Notes: generated by a model from the letters alone, not told the origin. Numbered from the stretch's first letter, positions 7,707 through 14,204 are shown. The stretch is DNA of 18,170 bases from an uncultured Mycoplasmatota bacterium (GCA_900546715.1 UREA01000028.1:1-18170); one strand, 5' to 3'. Numbers and translations: made by a program.

Positions 7707-7943
7707 TCATTTTCTATATTTAAGTATATCATTTATATCACAATCTAAGACATAACACATACGAGCTATTATATCTATATCTACTCTAATAACTCTATTA
7801 TTATAATATCTATTAACTAAATCATAATTAACAGCAATCATAAGACTTAATTTATTTCTACTTATACCTTTTTTCTCTAATATTTCTTTTAAAGTAATTT
7901 CTACTTTCCCATAATCTTTAAGAGCATATATACTATTATTCAT
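7707..7943 (-). CDS. Small Xre/Cro-type HTH regulator
   Basis: The 78-residue protein is almost entirely one helix-turn-helix domain of the Cro/C1 (HTH_26-like) type. Helices start near residue 17 (TLKEILEKKG), the turn and recognition helix cover SRNKLSLMIAVNYDLVNRYY (28-47), and a last part, IIARMCYVLDCDINDIL (58-74), is typical of compact Xre regulators that act as dimers. It lacks any sensor domain. GGTGAT lies 5-8 nt before the ATG on the minus strand. It stands alone, converging on the Fic operon and divergent from the spoVID operon. Its targets are unknown; the inverted repeat at 8059-8082 in its upstream gap is one possible operator. Confidence 0.8.
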   Translation of the reverse strand: MNNSIYALKDYGKVEITLKEILEKKGISRNKLSLMIAVNYDLVNRYYNNRVIRVDIDIIARMCYVLDCDINDILKYRK

Positions 7944-8058
7944 TTTATCACCATCACTAAATAAATTATAATAAAAATTAAATTATTATAATAGTACATA
8001 ATAATAACTATATATTTATTAATAGTGAACAAATGCTAATATTTTTAGTAATAAACTT

Positions 8059-8082
8059 TAAACATTTGATATAAAATGTTTA
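8059..8082. repeat. 9-bp perfect inverted repeat, possible operator
   Basis: TAAACATTT (8059-8067) and AAATGTTTA (8074-8082) flank a 6-bp spacer. The 24-bp spacing and symmetry would suit a dimeric HTH regulator. A TATAAT (8085-8090) starts 3 bp further on, so a bound protein would block it. Such AT-only repeats can arise by chance in this base composition. Confidence 0.35.
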
Positions 8083-8278
8083 TATATAATTAGCAGATTA
8101 ATTAATAATAAAAATCATGTTATATTTAAAATGTATTATATGACAATAAAACAACAAATAACATCAAAATGATATCGAAATAATTGCAATTTAGATGAAA
8201 TTTGTCTAAATAAAAATTTTTCTTATCATGAGACTATTCAAGTGCCATATTCAATAATTGATAATTGAATTGTAGTTT

Positions 8279-8306
8279 AAATCTAGTTAATTTACTAGAT
8301 TTTTTC
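8279..8306 (+). terminator. Rho-independent terminator with no gene in front of it
   Basis: AAATCTAGT (8279-8287) pairs with ACTAGATTT (8294-8302) around a TAATTT loop, and the T-run continues to 8305. It points along the plus strand, yet no plus-strand gene precedes it after 7497. It must end a non-coding transcript, act as an attenuator in the leader of the spoVID operon, or insulate that operon. Confidence 0.6.
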
Positions 8307-8341
8307 TTATCATAAAATAAAACAATAATCATAAGTATTAT

Positions 8342-8350
8342 TAGGGAGGA
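8342..8350 (+). promoter_or_regulatory. Ribosome-binding site and possible sporulation promoter of spoVID
   Basis: TAGGGAGGA is a strong ribosome-binding site 5 nt before the ATG at 8356. Just upstream, ATCATAAA (8309-8316) and CATAAGTAT (8330-8338), 13 bp apart, loosely resemble a mother-cell sigma-E pair. If real, the start would fall within a few bases of the ribosome-binding site, so this promoter is only a weak suggestion. Confidence 0.3.
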
Positions 8351-8355
8351 ATTTT

Positions 8356-9090
8356 ATGAACTTAATAATACCATTTACTAAAGATATTAAATTTAATTCA
8401 AGTATAGTGGAAATAGTTAGTATTTCCCTAGAACATGACTACACAGTTAATGATGGAGAGATTTTAGGTAATTTTATAGTTTCTGGAGATTATAAATCAC
8501 ATGAACTAAGTGTTAATAAAGAACATTTTGAATATGTATTACCATTTTCAGTTGAACTAACAACCAGAATTGATAGAAATTCTGTAGATTTTAGTATTGA
8601 AGATTTTACTTATGAGATTAAAAATAATGATACCTTAGAAGTTAGAATTGAATATAGTGTTAATGCTCTAGAAGAAAAAGAAGAGACAAAAGAAGAGGTA
8701 GTGGAAGAAGAACCATTATTTGAACGAGTTGAAGAAGAAACTACTTTAGAAGAAATGTTAGATACAATTGATGAAGAAGTAAGAGATACTACAAAAGAAG
8801 AAAGTGTAGAAGAAATAACTGAAGAAAATGATAAGGAGGATACTATGGATACTGCTTTAATTGATGAACAAAGAGATGTAGGTGAAGAAGAAAAAAATAC
8901 TATAATTGATAGTATAAATGAAGCTGATGATGCTTTTGTTACATATCATATTCATATTATGAAAGAAACGGATACAATAGATTCTGTATGTACTAAGTAT
9001 AATACTACTTCTAATATTTTAAGTGAATATAATGATTTAAGTACTGTTGCTATCGGAGATAAGCTAATAATACCTGATATTAATGAATAG
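8356..9090 (+). CDS. spoVID: SpoVID-like spore envelope assembly protein (SPOCS domain plus LysM)
   Basis: In Bacillus, SpoVID sits on the forespore surface, binds SpoIVA and lets the coat encase the spore. The 244-residue protein has the same plan in miniature: an N-terminal beta-rich SPOCS/DUF3794-like domain (about 9-103, including DGEILGNFIVSGDYKSHE), an acidic Glu/Asp/Thr-rich linker (about 104-190) and a C-terminal LysM domain (about 196-240) ending AIGDKLIIP. B. subtilis SpoVID is far longer (about 575 residues), mostly because of its linker. The call rests on domain order and on the ysxE-like gene that follows, as in B. subtilis. It overlaps ysxE by 8 nt. Without the neighbour one could only say SPOCS-LysM protein. 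Confidence 0.8.
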   Translation: MNLIIPFTKDIKFNSSIVEIVSISLEHDYTVNDGEILGNFIVSGDYKSHELSVNKEHFEYVLPFSVELTTRIDRNSVDFSIEDFTYEIKNNDTLEVRIEYSVNALEEKEETKEEVVEEEPLFERVEEETTLEEMLDTIDEEVRDTTKEESVEEITEENDKEDTMDTALIDEQRDVGEEEKNTIIDSINEADDAFVTYHIHIMKETDTIDSVCTKYNTTSNILSEYNDLSTVAIGDKLIIPDINE

Positions 9091-9979
9091 ATCTCTTGAT
9101 ATCTTAAAAGCCATTTATAAGCCTTATAGATATACTATAAAAGGAAAAGCAACAATACTTGAAACAACACAAGGAGATTTTCTAATTAAAGAAAAAAATA
9201 AAGATTTAAATGAACTTTATAATTATTTAATAAGTCGTGGGTTTGATAATTTCCCGAAATTAATTGATTCATCAAGAAAAGATATTAATGTTTTTGAATA
9301 TGTGGAAAGTATCACTATGCCTAAAGAACAAATTTGTGATGATATAATAGATTTAATAGCTAGTTTACATAATAAAACTAGCTATTTTAAAGAAGTTAGT
9401 GAAGATAAATTTAAAAGTATTTATGAAGATATTAAAGGTAATATTAGCTATTTGAAAAATTATTATGATACACTTTATGAAATAGGATTTAGTGAAGTCT
9501 ATATGAGTCCAGCAACATATCAATTAATGCGTAATTTTTATAAAATCAACGCCGCATTAGACTTTTGTAATCGCGAAATAGATGAATGGTATGAACTTAT
9601 TAGGGGCGAGGCAAAAATAAGAGTAAGTATAGTTCATAATAATTTAAGTATAGAACACTTCTTAAAAGGAAGTAAAGAAGTATTAATAAGTTGGGATAAT
9701 TACCTAGTAGATACCCCAATAATTGATATAGTAAAGTTATATAAAAATGAATATTTAAATATGAATTTTAGTGAAATCTTAGAAAGATATTTTTATAAAT
9801 TTCCTTTACTTCCTTATGAACAAAAACTATTATTTATTTTAATTACCATACCTCCAGAAATAAAAACAGAAGATAATATTTTTATGCAATGTAGGGAAAA
9901 TAATAAAGTAATAGATTATGTATTTAAAACAGAAGATTTAATAAGGCCATATTATACGGAAGAGGAAGAAGAAAAATAA
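9083..9979 (+). CDS. ysxE: CotS/YsxE-family spore coat protein, kinase-like fold
   Basis: This 298-residue protein resembles the aminoglycoside-phosphotransferase-like spore-coat family (CotS, YsxE, YutH). The N-lobe covers about 1-75 and includes TTQGDFLIKEKN with a possible ATP-site Lys36. The catalytic loop reads VHNNLSIEHFL (184-194), matching the HGKLSxxHFL type of YsxE, so the kinase HGD aspartate is absent. DTPIIDI (207-213) occupies the DFG-like position. It is probably a pseudokinase used structurally in the coat. The start overlaps spoVID by 8 nt with only a weak ribosome-binding site, suggesting coupling. The tail is acidic (EEEEEK), and the last 42 nt overlap a minus-strand small gene. 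The name rests on family resemblance plus synteny with spoVID. Confidence 0.75.
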   Translation: MNRSLDILKAIYKPYRYTIKGKATILETTQGDFLIKEKNKDLNELYNYLISRGFDNFPKLIDSSRKDINVFEYVESITMPKEQICDDIIDLIASLHNKTSYFKEVSEDKFKSIYEDIKGNISYLKNYYDTLYEIGFSEVYMSPATYQLMRNFYKINAALDFCNREIDEWYELIRGEAKIRVSIVHNNLSIEHFLKGSKEVLISWDNYLVDTPIIDIVKLYKNEYLNMNFSEILERYFYKFPLLPYEQKLLFILITIPPEIKTEDNIFMQCRENNKVIDYVFKTEDLIRPYYTEEEEEK

Positions 9980-10123
9980 AAATATTTCTAAACAAAGTAA
10001 AAAGATATTCCACCTGAAAGGTAAAATTAAAGTAATAATTAATTGATAAAAGATTAAAATCGCCAAAATAAAGAGTATAAGAATAGTAAAACCACTATTA
10101 GGTCTTCTACCACATGGATACAT
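9938..10123 (-). CDS. Small membrane protein, 61 aa, possibly spore-associated
   Basis: I do not recognise the family. The start MYPCGRRPNSGF is short, polar and contains a Cys and two Gly, followed by two hydrophobic stretches (about 12-34 and 38-58). Small proteins with a Gly-rich head and one hydrophobic helix, such as YjcZ-type proteins, are common in spores, and the neighbours are spore-coat genes; this link is inference. AGGTGAT lies 7 nt before the ATG on the minus strand, which is strong support for a real start. The 3' 42 nt overlap the end of ysxE, where the reading frame mirrors its Glu codons, so the last dozen residues may be under little selection. The start region sits in a 15-bp palindrome. 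Confidence 0.5.
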   Translation of the reverse strand: MYPCGRRPNSGFTILILFILAILIFYQLIITLILPFRWNIFLLCLEIFLFFFFLFRIIWPY

Positions 10124-10151
10124 ATAATATCACCTATGATATTATATGTAT
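10118..10151. repeat. 15-bp perfect inverted repeat over a start codon
   Basis: The arms 10118-10132 (ATACATATAATATCA) and 10137-10151 are perfect complements around the 4-nt loop CCTA. On the minus strand the AGG of the ribosome-binding site is in the loop and the ATG (10121-10123) is in the stem. On the plus strand it is followed by a T-rich run, so it could also weakly terminate the spoVID-ysxE transcript. Confidence 0.75.
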
Positions 10152-10162
10152 TTATTTTGTTC

Positions 10163-10203
10163 TTGTTTTAAAGTTTATTTTAATGTATACTTATTATAGA
10201 GGG
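10163..10203 (+). promoter_or_regulatory. Promoter and ribosome-binding site of the prepilin-like operon
   Basis: TTGTTT (10163-10168) and TATACT (10186-10191) are 17 bp apart, a fair sigma-A promoter. Transcription would start near 10198, right at the ribosome-binding site GAGGG (10199-10203), which gives a very short leader before the ATG at 10209. Confidence 0.45.
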
Positions 10204-10208
10204 ATGTT

Positions 10209-10784
10209 ATGAAAAAAGGTTTTGTTTTCATTGAAACTATTATTACAGTTGTTGTTCTTTCGGCATCATTAATTTATTTATATTCATCTTATAGTAGTAT
10301 TATAAATAATGAAGAGGCTAGGGTTTATTATGATGATACCGCTTATATTTATAAAACTAGTTATATAAGAGATTATCTACTTAATAATACCAATATTGAA
10401 ACTGTTAAATCAACAGCTTTTGAAAACACTTATGCTACTAATATTGGTCCTAATTATAGTGGACTTTTTAGTGATGAAGGAAAAAGAGCTGATTTTGAGA
10501 GCTTATGGAATAGTTTTAATGTTTATCAAATGTTGCTTATATCTAAAGATTTAATTAGTGAATGTGATGGTTCTAGTAAAGATACAGACATTTGTAAAAA
10601 TTCATATAACAATTTAAGTTATAATCTACGTAGTTACATTAGATCTTTAAATGATACATCCCAAGATTACTATTTAGTTGTTGAATATTCTGAAAAAATA
10701 AATGATGCCGATGGTAAGATTATATCATGTACTTTAGGTACTGATACTTATTGTCATTCTTATTATGCATCTTTAGGAATATAG
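10209..10784 (+). CDS. Type IV prepilin-like protein 1 (pseudopilin)
   Basis: The 191-residue protein begins MKKG followed by FVFIETIITVVVLSASL: a basic tip, the Gly4 cleavage site, Phe at +1, Glu at +5 of the mature form and a long hydrophobic helix (about 5-27). This is the class III signal cut by a prepilin peptidase such as PilD/ComC. The remaining globular part (about 30-191) has four Cys (169 and 187 region and 149-157 region by sequence order) that might form disulfides outside the membrane; I recognise no known fold. First of three prepilin-like genes; 10 nt with a GAGGT site separate it from the next. It could belong to a competence (ComG-like) or other type II-secretion-like filament. 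The peptidase, ATPase and platform genes must lie elsewhere. Confidence 0.7.
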   Translation: MKKGFVFIETIITVVVLSASLIYLYSSYSSIINNEEARVYYDDTAYIYKTSYIRDYLLNNTNIETVKSTAFENTYATNIGPNYSGLFSDEGKRADFESLWNSFNVYQMLLISKDLISECDGSSKDTDICKNSYNNLSYNLRSYIRSLNDTSQDYYLVVEYSEKINDADGKIISCTLGTDTYCHSYYASLGI

Positions 10785-10794
10785 TGAGGTAATT

Positions 10795-11715
10795 ATGAAT
10801 AAAAAAGGCTTTTTATCAACATCTATGGTTTATTCTTTTTTCTTAATATTTTTAATGCTACTAATATTTATTGTCGCTAATTTAATTAATAATAGAACAT
10901 TAGTAAGCAGAATAAATACGGAAATTAAAGAAAGTATTTATAATAGTAGTTTTTCAGGATTTTTGATAAATGAATTTAAGGACGGCAATATTACTAACTT
11001 AGTTTATCATAATAATTCTGAAGATTTATCTGACAATTCTTATCGATATGTTGGAGCAAATCCAAACAACTATGTTTGTTTTGGAGCAACAAATCCTTGC
11101 CCAGAAGCCAATTTATATCGCATTATTGGTATAATTGATGGTAAAGTTAAACTAATTAAAAATACCCCAATTACTAATTTTGCCATAGATGATGTTACCA
11201 GTAATTATGTGGCTACTGATTTAGCCAATTATTTGAATTATCCATCTGATGGTACGAGTTTTTATGATTCTTTAGGTAACTATACAGATTTAATTGCTAC
11301 AACTTCATGGCATATCGGAGGAATTAACAGTTTGCCTACAGAAAAAATAGATATTTATAACTCCGAAATGGCTAGTAGTACAGTTTTAAGACAAGTTGGT
11401 CTTATGTATATTAGTGATTATTTATATGCAGCAGATACCGATAATAATTGGCTTAATGTAAGTAGTAATACTTGGGTTATTACTAAATATAGCGAACCAA
11501 CAACTCCAGAAGATTCCGAAGAATCAAGTGAAGAGGAAGAAAATCCCCAAATTCATGAATATTATTATATTGATCCTAGTGGCAATATTTTAAGAAGTAA
11601 TATTACATCTGCCTTTAATATTCAGCCAGTCTTTTATTTAAAAAATAATGTTCAAAGAATCAGTGGTAATGGAGAGCTTACTAATCCATATATAATCGGA
11701 GGTAACAATGTTTAA
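10795..11715 (+). CDS. Large prepilin-like surface protein lacking Glu5
   Basis: The 306-residue protein starts MNKKG then FLSTSMVYSFFLIFL: a prepilin-like basic tip and Gly, then a long hydrophobic helix (about 12-30), but Ser instead of Glu at mature position 5. Large pilin-like subunits without Glu5 are known at filament tips (GspK type). The outer part holds a domain I associate with surface proteins of uncultured gut Bacilli, with YRYVGANPNNYVCFG (83-97), NLYRIIGIIDGKVKLIK (106-122), a GLMYISDYLYAA segment (202-213) and the end PVFYLKNNVQRISGNG (288-303). A Pro/Glu/Ser-rich acidic insert lies at about 235-251. The ribosome-binding site is GAGGT before the ATG. It overlaps the next gene by 8 nt. 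Role as a tip adhesin or pilus capper is inference. Confidence 0.65.
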   Translation: MNKKGFLSTSMVYSFFLIFLMLLIFIVANLINNRTLVSRINTEIKESIYNSSFSGFLINEFKDGNITNLVYHNNSEDLSDNSYRYVGANPNNYVCFGATNPCPEANLYRIIGIIDGKVKLIKNTPITNFAIDDVTSNYVATDLANYLNYPSDGTSFYDSLGNYTDLIATTSWHIGGINSLPTEKIDIYNSEMASSTVLRQVGLMYISDYLYAADTDNNWLNVSSNTWVITKYSEPTTPEDSEESSEEEENPQIHEYYYIDPSGNILRSNITSAFNIQPVFYLKNNVQRISGNGELTNPYIIGGNNV

Positions 11716-12304
11716 TAAAAAAGGAACTACATTAATGGAAGTAATTATTAGTATTGCTTTAATATCTGTTGTTTTAGTATTTATGATTAAATTATTAATC
11801 GATTTAAATAATACCGAATCAAACAATGAATATGCGAAAGGTAACCAAATAAATAGAACAGAAATAATTAGAGCAATTGAAGATGATATCAGAGGAAAAA
11901 GTATAGTTAGCATAACTGATGGTAGTCCTAGCACTGATAATTTAGTTATAAATTTTGCCTTTAGTGATGGTACTAATGCTAGTATTAACTGTACAAAAGA
12001 TACCTTTAGTTATTCTCCTTCTTCTGGAGATACCAGACGTTGGACGATGGATGAAGGAACAATTTATACTGAGTCTGCCAATGTTTATGTAGGATATCGC
12101 AGTGATAGCCCAAATAATTTATATACTTTACTTATCGATATTGAGGTTCACACACCAAATGATAATAATAGTATATATACATACCAAGATACAGAAAATG
12201 GTAGAAGAGTAACAAGTTCTAATAATACATTAGATGATTTCTTAATTAGTTATGTAGGAACTAATAATATCCCTTCTTTAAATTGCTTGGGAAAAGATTG
12301 TTAA
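11708..12304 (+). CDS. Type IV prepilin-like protein 2 (pseudopilin)
   Basis: The 198-residue protein starts MFNKKG then TTLMEVIISIALISVVLV, a clear class III prepilin signal: Gly6 before the cut, Thr at +1, Glu at +5 and a hydrophobic helix (about 7-29). GTTLMEVIIS is close to the GFTLIE consensus. The globular part contains an RAIEDDIRG segment (74-82) and a lone Cys95, and it ends NCLGKDC, where C193 and C198 could form a small disulfide loop. It resembles minor pilins of the ComGF/PulJ kind in length and layout, but I cannot assign one. GGAGGT precedes the ATG, inside the previous gene. The 3' end overlaps the convergent ylbJ-like gene by 27 nt, with no terminator visible between them. 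Confidence 0.75.
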   Translation: MFNKKGTTLMEVIISIALISVVLVFMIKLLIDLNNTESNNEYAKGNQINRTEIIRAIEDDIRGKSIVSITDGSPSTDNLVINFAFSDGTNASINCTKDTFSYSPSSGDTRRWTMDEGTIYTESANVYVGYRSDSPNNLYTLLIDIEVHTPNDNNSIYTYQDTENGRRVTSSNNTLDDFLISYVGTNNIPSLNCLGKDC

Positions 12305-13099
12305 TATAACAGCTATTATAGTTTGATAAATTCTACCTTTAAAGAAGTATTTGTATTCTAAATCAGTTTCATCAAGTATGCATTTAACTTGTGTATGAAT
12401 TGAAAGTCCACTAAAAGAAATAAAAATCATAGCAATAATTTCCTTAAAAGGTATACTATTATTAATAAGCATATTTAAACCTTGCGTCATTTCTAGTATG
12501 CCTCTACAATAAATATTTAAATTTAAGATATTACTAATCACTAAATAAAAGCAAATAGTACCTAAAACCATGGTAGTTGTACTCATGGCTTTTTTTATGG
12601 AATCTGTTAAATTAATTTTACTTTTATTACTATATTTCGGACTTTCATCTAATTTTTTGCGATATATAAAATAAATAATTATATTACTTAAATAATGAAT
12701 AAGCATTAATTTAATAGTAATAAAGGTTGATGTAAATATTGAATTTAACATTGAATATAAAAATAGGGGATTAGAAAAATAAGTAAATAAAAGAGTTATA
12801 TGAGCATTATTTTTAGACATTTTATTATTTTTATATAAATTAGTTATAATATATGCACTAGTTGGTGTCCCACTAAGTAAAGACATAACAAAAACATAAA
12901 TACTAGTATTTTTAAACATACTAGCAAAATCAGCACTAATTAAGATATCATTAATAATAATCATAATAAAAAGATAAGGAAAAACTTTATAAAGCCATAG
13001 CTCTACAGCTAAAACAGTACTATCTAAAACAGTAGTATAATTCTTAAAAATTAAAAAAATAAGTATAAGAATTGTCAAATAAAGCAATTTTCTTTTCAT
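12278..13099 (-). CDS. ylbJ: YlbJ-like sporulation integral membrane protein
   Basis: YlbJ is a multi-pass membrane protein of the nucleoside-recognition (Gate) superfamily, required for full spore maturation in Bacillus. The 273 residues include about six to eight hydrophobic segments, starting at 4-18. LLSGTPTSA (74-82) corresponds to the LLSGYPxGA signature, FSNPLFL (108-114) to the conserved Asn-Pro/Gly turn, and SFSGLSIHTQV (228-238) to GGLSVHAQV near the C-terminus. B. subtilis YlbJ is about 400 residues, so this is a short form that mostly lacks inter-helix extensions. AAAGGATG precedes the ATG on the minus strand. It is divergent from ylbL, a gene also near ylbJ in B. subtilis, which supports the name. 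Transported molecule unknown. Confidence 0.75.
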   Translation of the reverse strand: MKRKLLYLTILILIFLIFKNYTTVLDSTVLAVELWLYKVFPYLFIMIIINDILISADFASMFKNTSIYVFVMSLLSGTPTSAYIITNLYKNNKMSKNNAHITLLFTYFSNPLFLYSMLNSIFTSTFITIKLMLIHYLSNIIIYFIYRKKLDESPKYSNKSKINLTDSIKKAMSTTTMVLGTICFYLVISNILNLNIYCRGILEMTQGLNMLINNSIPFKEIIAMIFISFSGLSIHTQVKCILDETDLEYKYFFKGRIYQTIIAVILTIFSQAI

Positions 13100-13135
13100 A
13101 TATGCATCCTTTTTTGCTATAATTAATTAGGTGAT
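13095..13135 (+). promoter_or_regulatory. Extended -10 promoter and ribosome-binding site of ylbL
   Basis: TGCTATAAT contains an extended -10 (TATAAT 13118-13123) and TTCATA (13095-13100) lies 17 bp upstream as a partial -35. The AGGTGAT ribosome-binding site (13129-13135) directly follows the expected start near 13130, so the leader is about 11-12 nt. The same 41-bp gap holds the minus-strand ribosome-binding site of ylbJ. Confidence 0.5.
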
Positions 13136-13140
13136 ACATT

Positions 13141-14151
13141 TTGTTTAATAAAATATATGATGCGATAAAGAATTTTATAATCGATAATTATAAATTTTTA
13201 ATAGCTTGGATAATTATAATAGTTTTGTTTTTTTATGAACTTCCATATGTTATTTATACTCCTGGAGGGATTGTCAATTTAGAAAATCGGATTGCTGTTA
13301 ATGGTGATGAAGATACTACCGAAGGGTCATTAAATATGAGTTATGTTTCATTAGTTAAGGGAACAATTCCAATGTTACTTTTGTCATACGTTATTCCCAA
13401 TTGGGATATATTACCAAGTGAAGAGATTACTAGAGAAGATGAATCGGTAGATGAACTTTTAAAGCTAGAAAAACTATATATGACCTCTTCAATTGATAAT
13501 GCAACAATTTTGGCTTTTAATAAAGCTGGTAAAGATTTAAATATAACTAGGGAAGTCAATAATATTGTCTATATTGCTGATGAAGCAGATACTGATTTAA
13601 AAATATATGATGAACTATTAAGTGTAGATGGTAAAAAGATTAATACAGTAACAGAATTAAGAGAATACATAAATACTCTTAATGCAGGAGACACTGTTAG
13701 TATACTTGTAAATCGTGATGGAAAAGAAAAAGAATGCAGTGCGAATATTTATGAAACATCTGATGGCCTAAAGGTAGGAATTTCTTTTTTAACTACCTAT
13801 GAGTATGAAACAACACCTGAAATAGAAGTTTCTACTAAAGCCAGCGAATCTGGTTCTAGCGGCGGATTAATGCTTAGTTTAGCAATTTATAATGCTATTA
13901 GTGATGAAGATATTACTAAAGGTAGAACTATTGTTGGCACTGGAACAATTGATATCTCAGGTAATGTTGGAGAAATTGATGGCGTTAAATACAAATTACT
14001 TGGAGCAAATAAAAATAATGCTGAAATATTTTTATGCCCAATAAATAATTATGAAGAAGCAATAAAAGTAAAAGAAGAATTTGATCTAGATATCGATGTT
14101 CATGGTGTTGCCACTTTTGATGAAGCTTTAGAATATTTATTAAATAATTAA
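13141..14151 (+). CDS. ylbL: YlbL/SepM-type membrane PDZ and Lon-like serine protease
   Basis: This is a membrane-anchored protease with its active part outside the cytoplasmic membrane. Relatives include B. subtilis YlbL, linked to the DNA-damage response, and streptococcal SepM, which trims competence pheromone. The 336 residues contain one membrane segment (about 18-38) followed by YTPGG, a PDZ domain (about 115-205) and a Lon-type (S16) domain. SGSSGGLMLSL (237-247) puts the catalytic serine at S240 and GEIDGVKYK (277-285) the lysine at K285, matching the Ser-Lys dyad. GTGTID (266-271) is another family mark. The start is TTG at 13141 after AGGTGAT; no ATG fits. It is divergent from ylbJ and 263 bp before comEA, which fits a competence or stress link but does not prove one. 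Confidence 0.9.
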   Translation: MFNKIYDAIKNFIIDNYKFLIAWIIIIVLFFYELPYVIYTPGGIVNLENRIAVNGDEDTTEGSLNMSYVSLVKGTIPMLLLSYVIPNWDILPSEEITREDESVDELLKLEKLYMTSSIDNATILAFNKAGKDLNITREVNNIVYIADEADTDLKIYDELLSVDGKKINTVTELREYINTLNAGDTVSILVNRDGKEKECSANIYETSDGLKVGISFLTTYEYETTPEIEVSTKASESGSSGGLMLSLAIYNAISDEDITKGRTIVGTGTIDISGNVGEIDGVKYKLLGANKNNAEIFLCPINNYEEAIKVKEEFDLDIDVHGVATFDEALEYLLNN

Positions 14152-14159
14152 ACTTTTCC

Positions 14160-14188
14160 TTGACAAATGTTTAAAACTATGTTCTAAA
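14160..14188 (+). promoter_or_regulatory. Possible promoter after ylbL
   Basis: TTGACA (14160-14165) is a perfect -35 box. At 17 bp it is followed by TCTAAA (14183-14188), a poor -10 with 4 of 6 matches. Transcription would run through the three hairpins before comEA. Confidence 0.35.
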
Positions 14189-14204
14189 TTTCAGTAAAAT
14201 ATTA

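Larger units (their letters stand above)
7944..8355. other. 412-bp intergenic region between the HTH gene and spoVID
   Basis: No convincing gene is seen on either strand. It holds minus-strand -10 candidates for the HTH gene (TATAAT complements at 7965-7970 and 7985-7990, without clear -35 boxes), a 9-bp inverted repeat (8059-8082), a plus-strand TATAAT (8085-8090), a hairpin at 8189-8211, a short inverted repeat ATTCAAT / ATTGAAT (8249-8270), a terminator at 8279-8306 and a direct repeat of TTTTTCTTATCAT (8217-8229, 8301-8313). The remainder is AT-rich DNA in which I see no further signal. Confidence 0.6.

Noticed and set aside
8091..8300. Riboswitch or T-box leader of the spoVID operon
   Set aside because: No recognisable T-box, purine, SAM, glycine or other conserved core; only weak AT-rich hairpins.
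11638..11934. Minus-strand open frame of 98 codons across two prepilin-like genes
   Set aside because: Its hydrophobicity mirrors the membrane helix coded on the other strand, and the plus-strand genes have good ribosome-binding sites.
13341..13559. Minus-strand open frame of 72 codons inside ylbL
   Set aside because: Antisense to the ylbL coding sequence, no family likeness.
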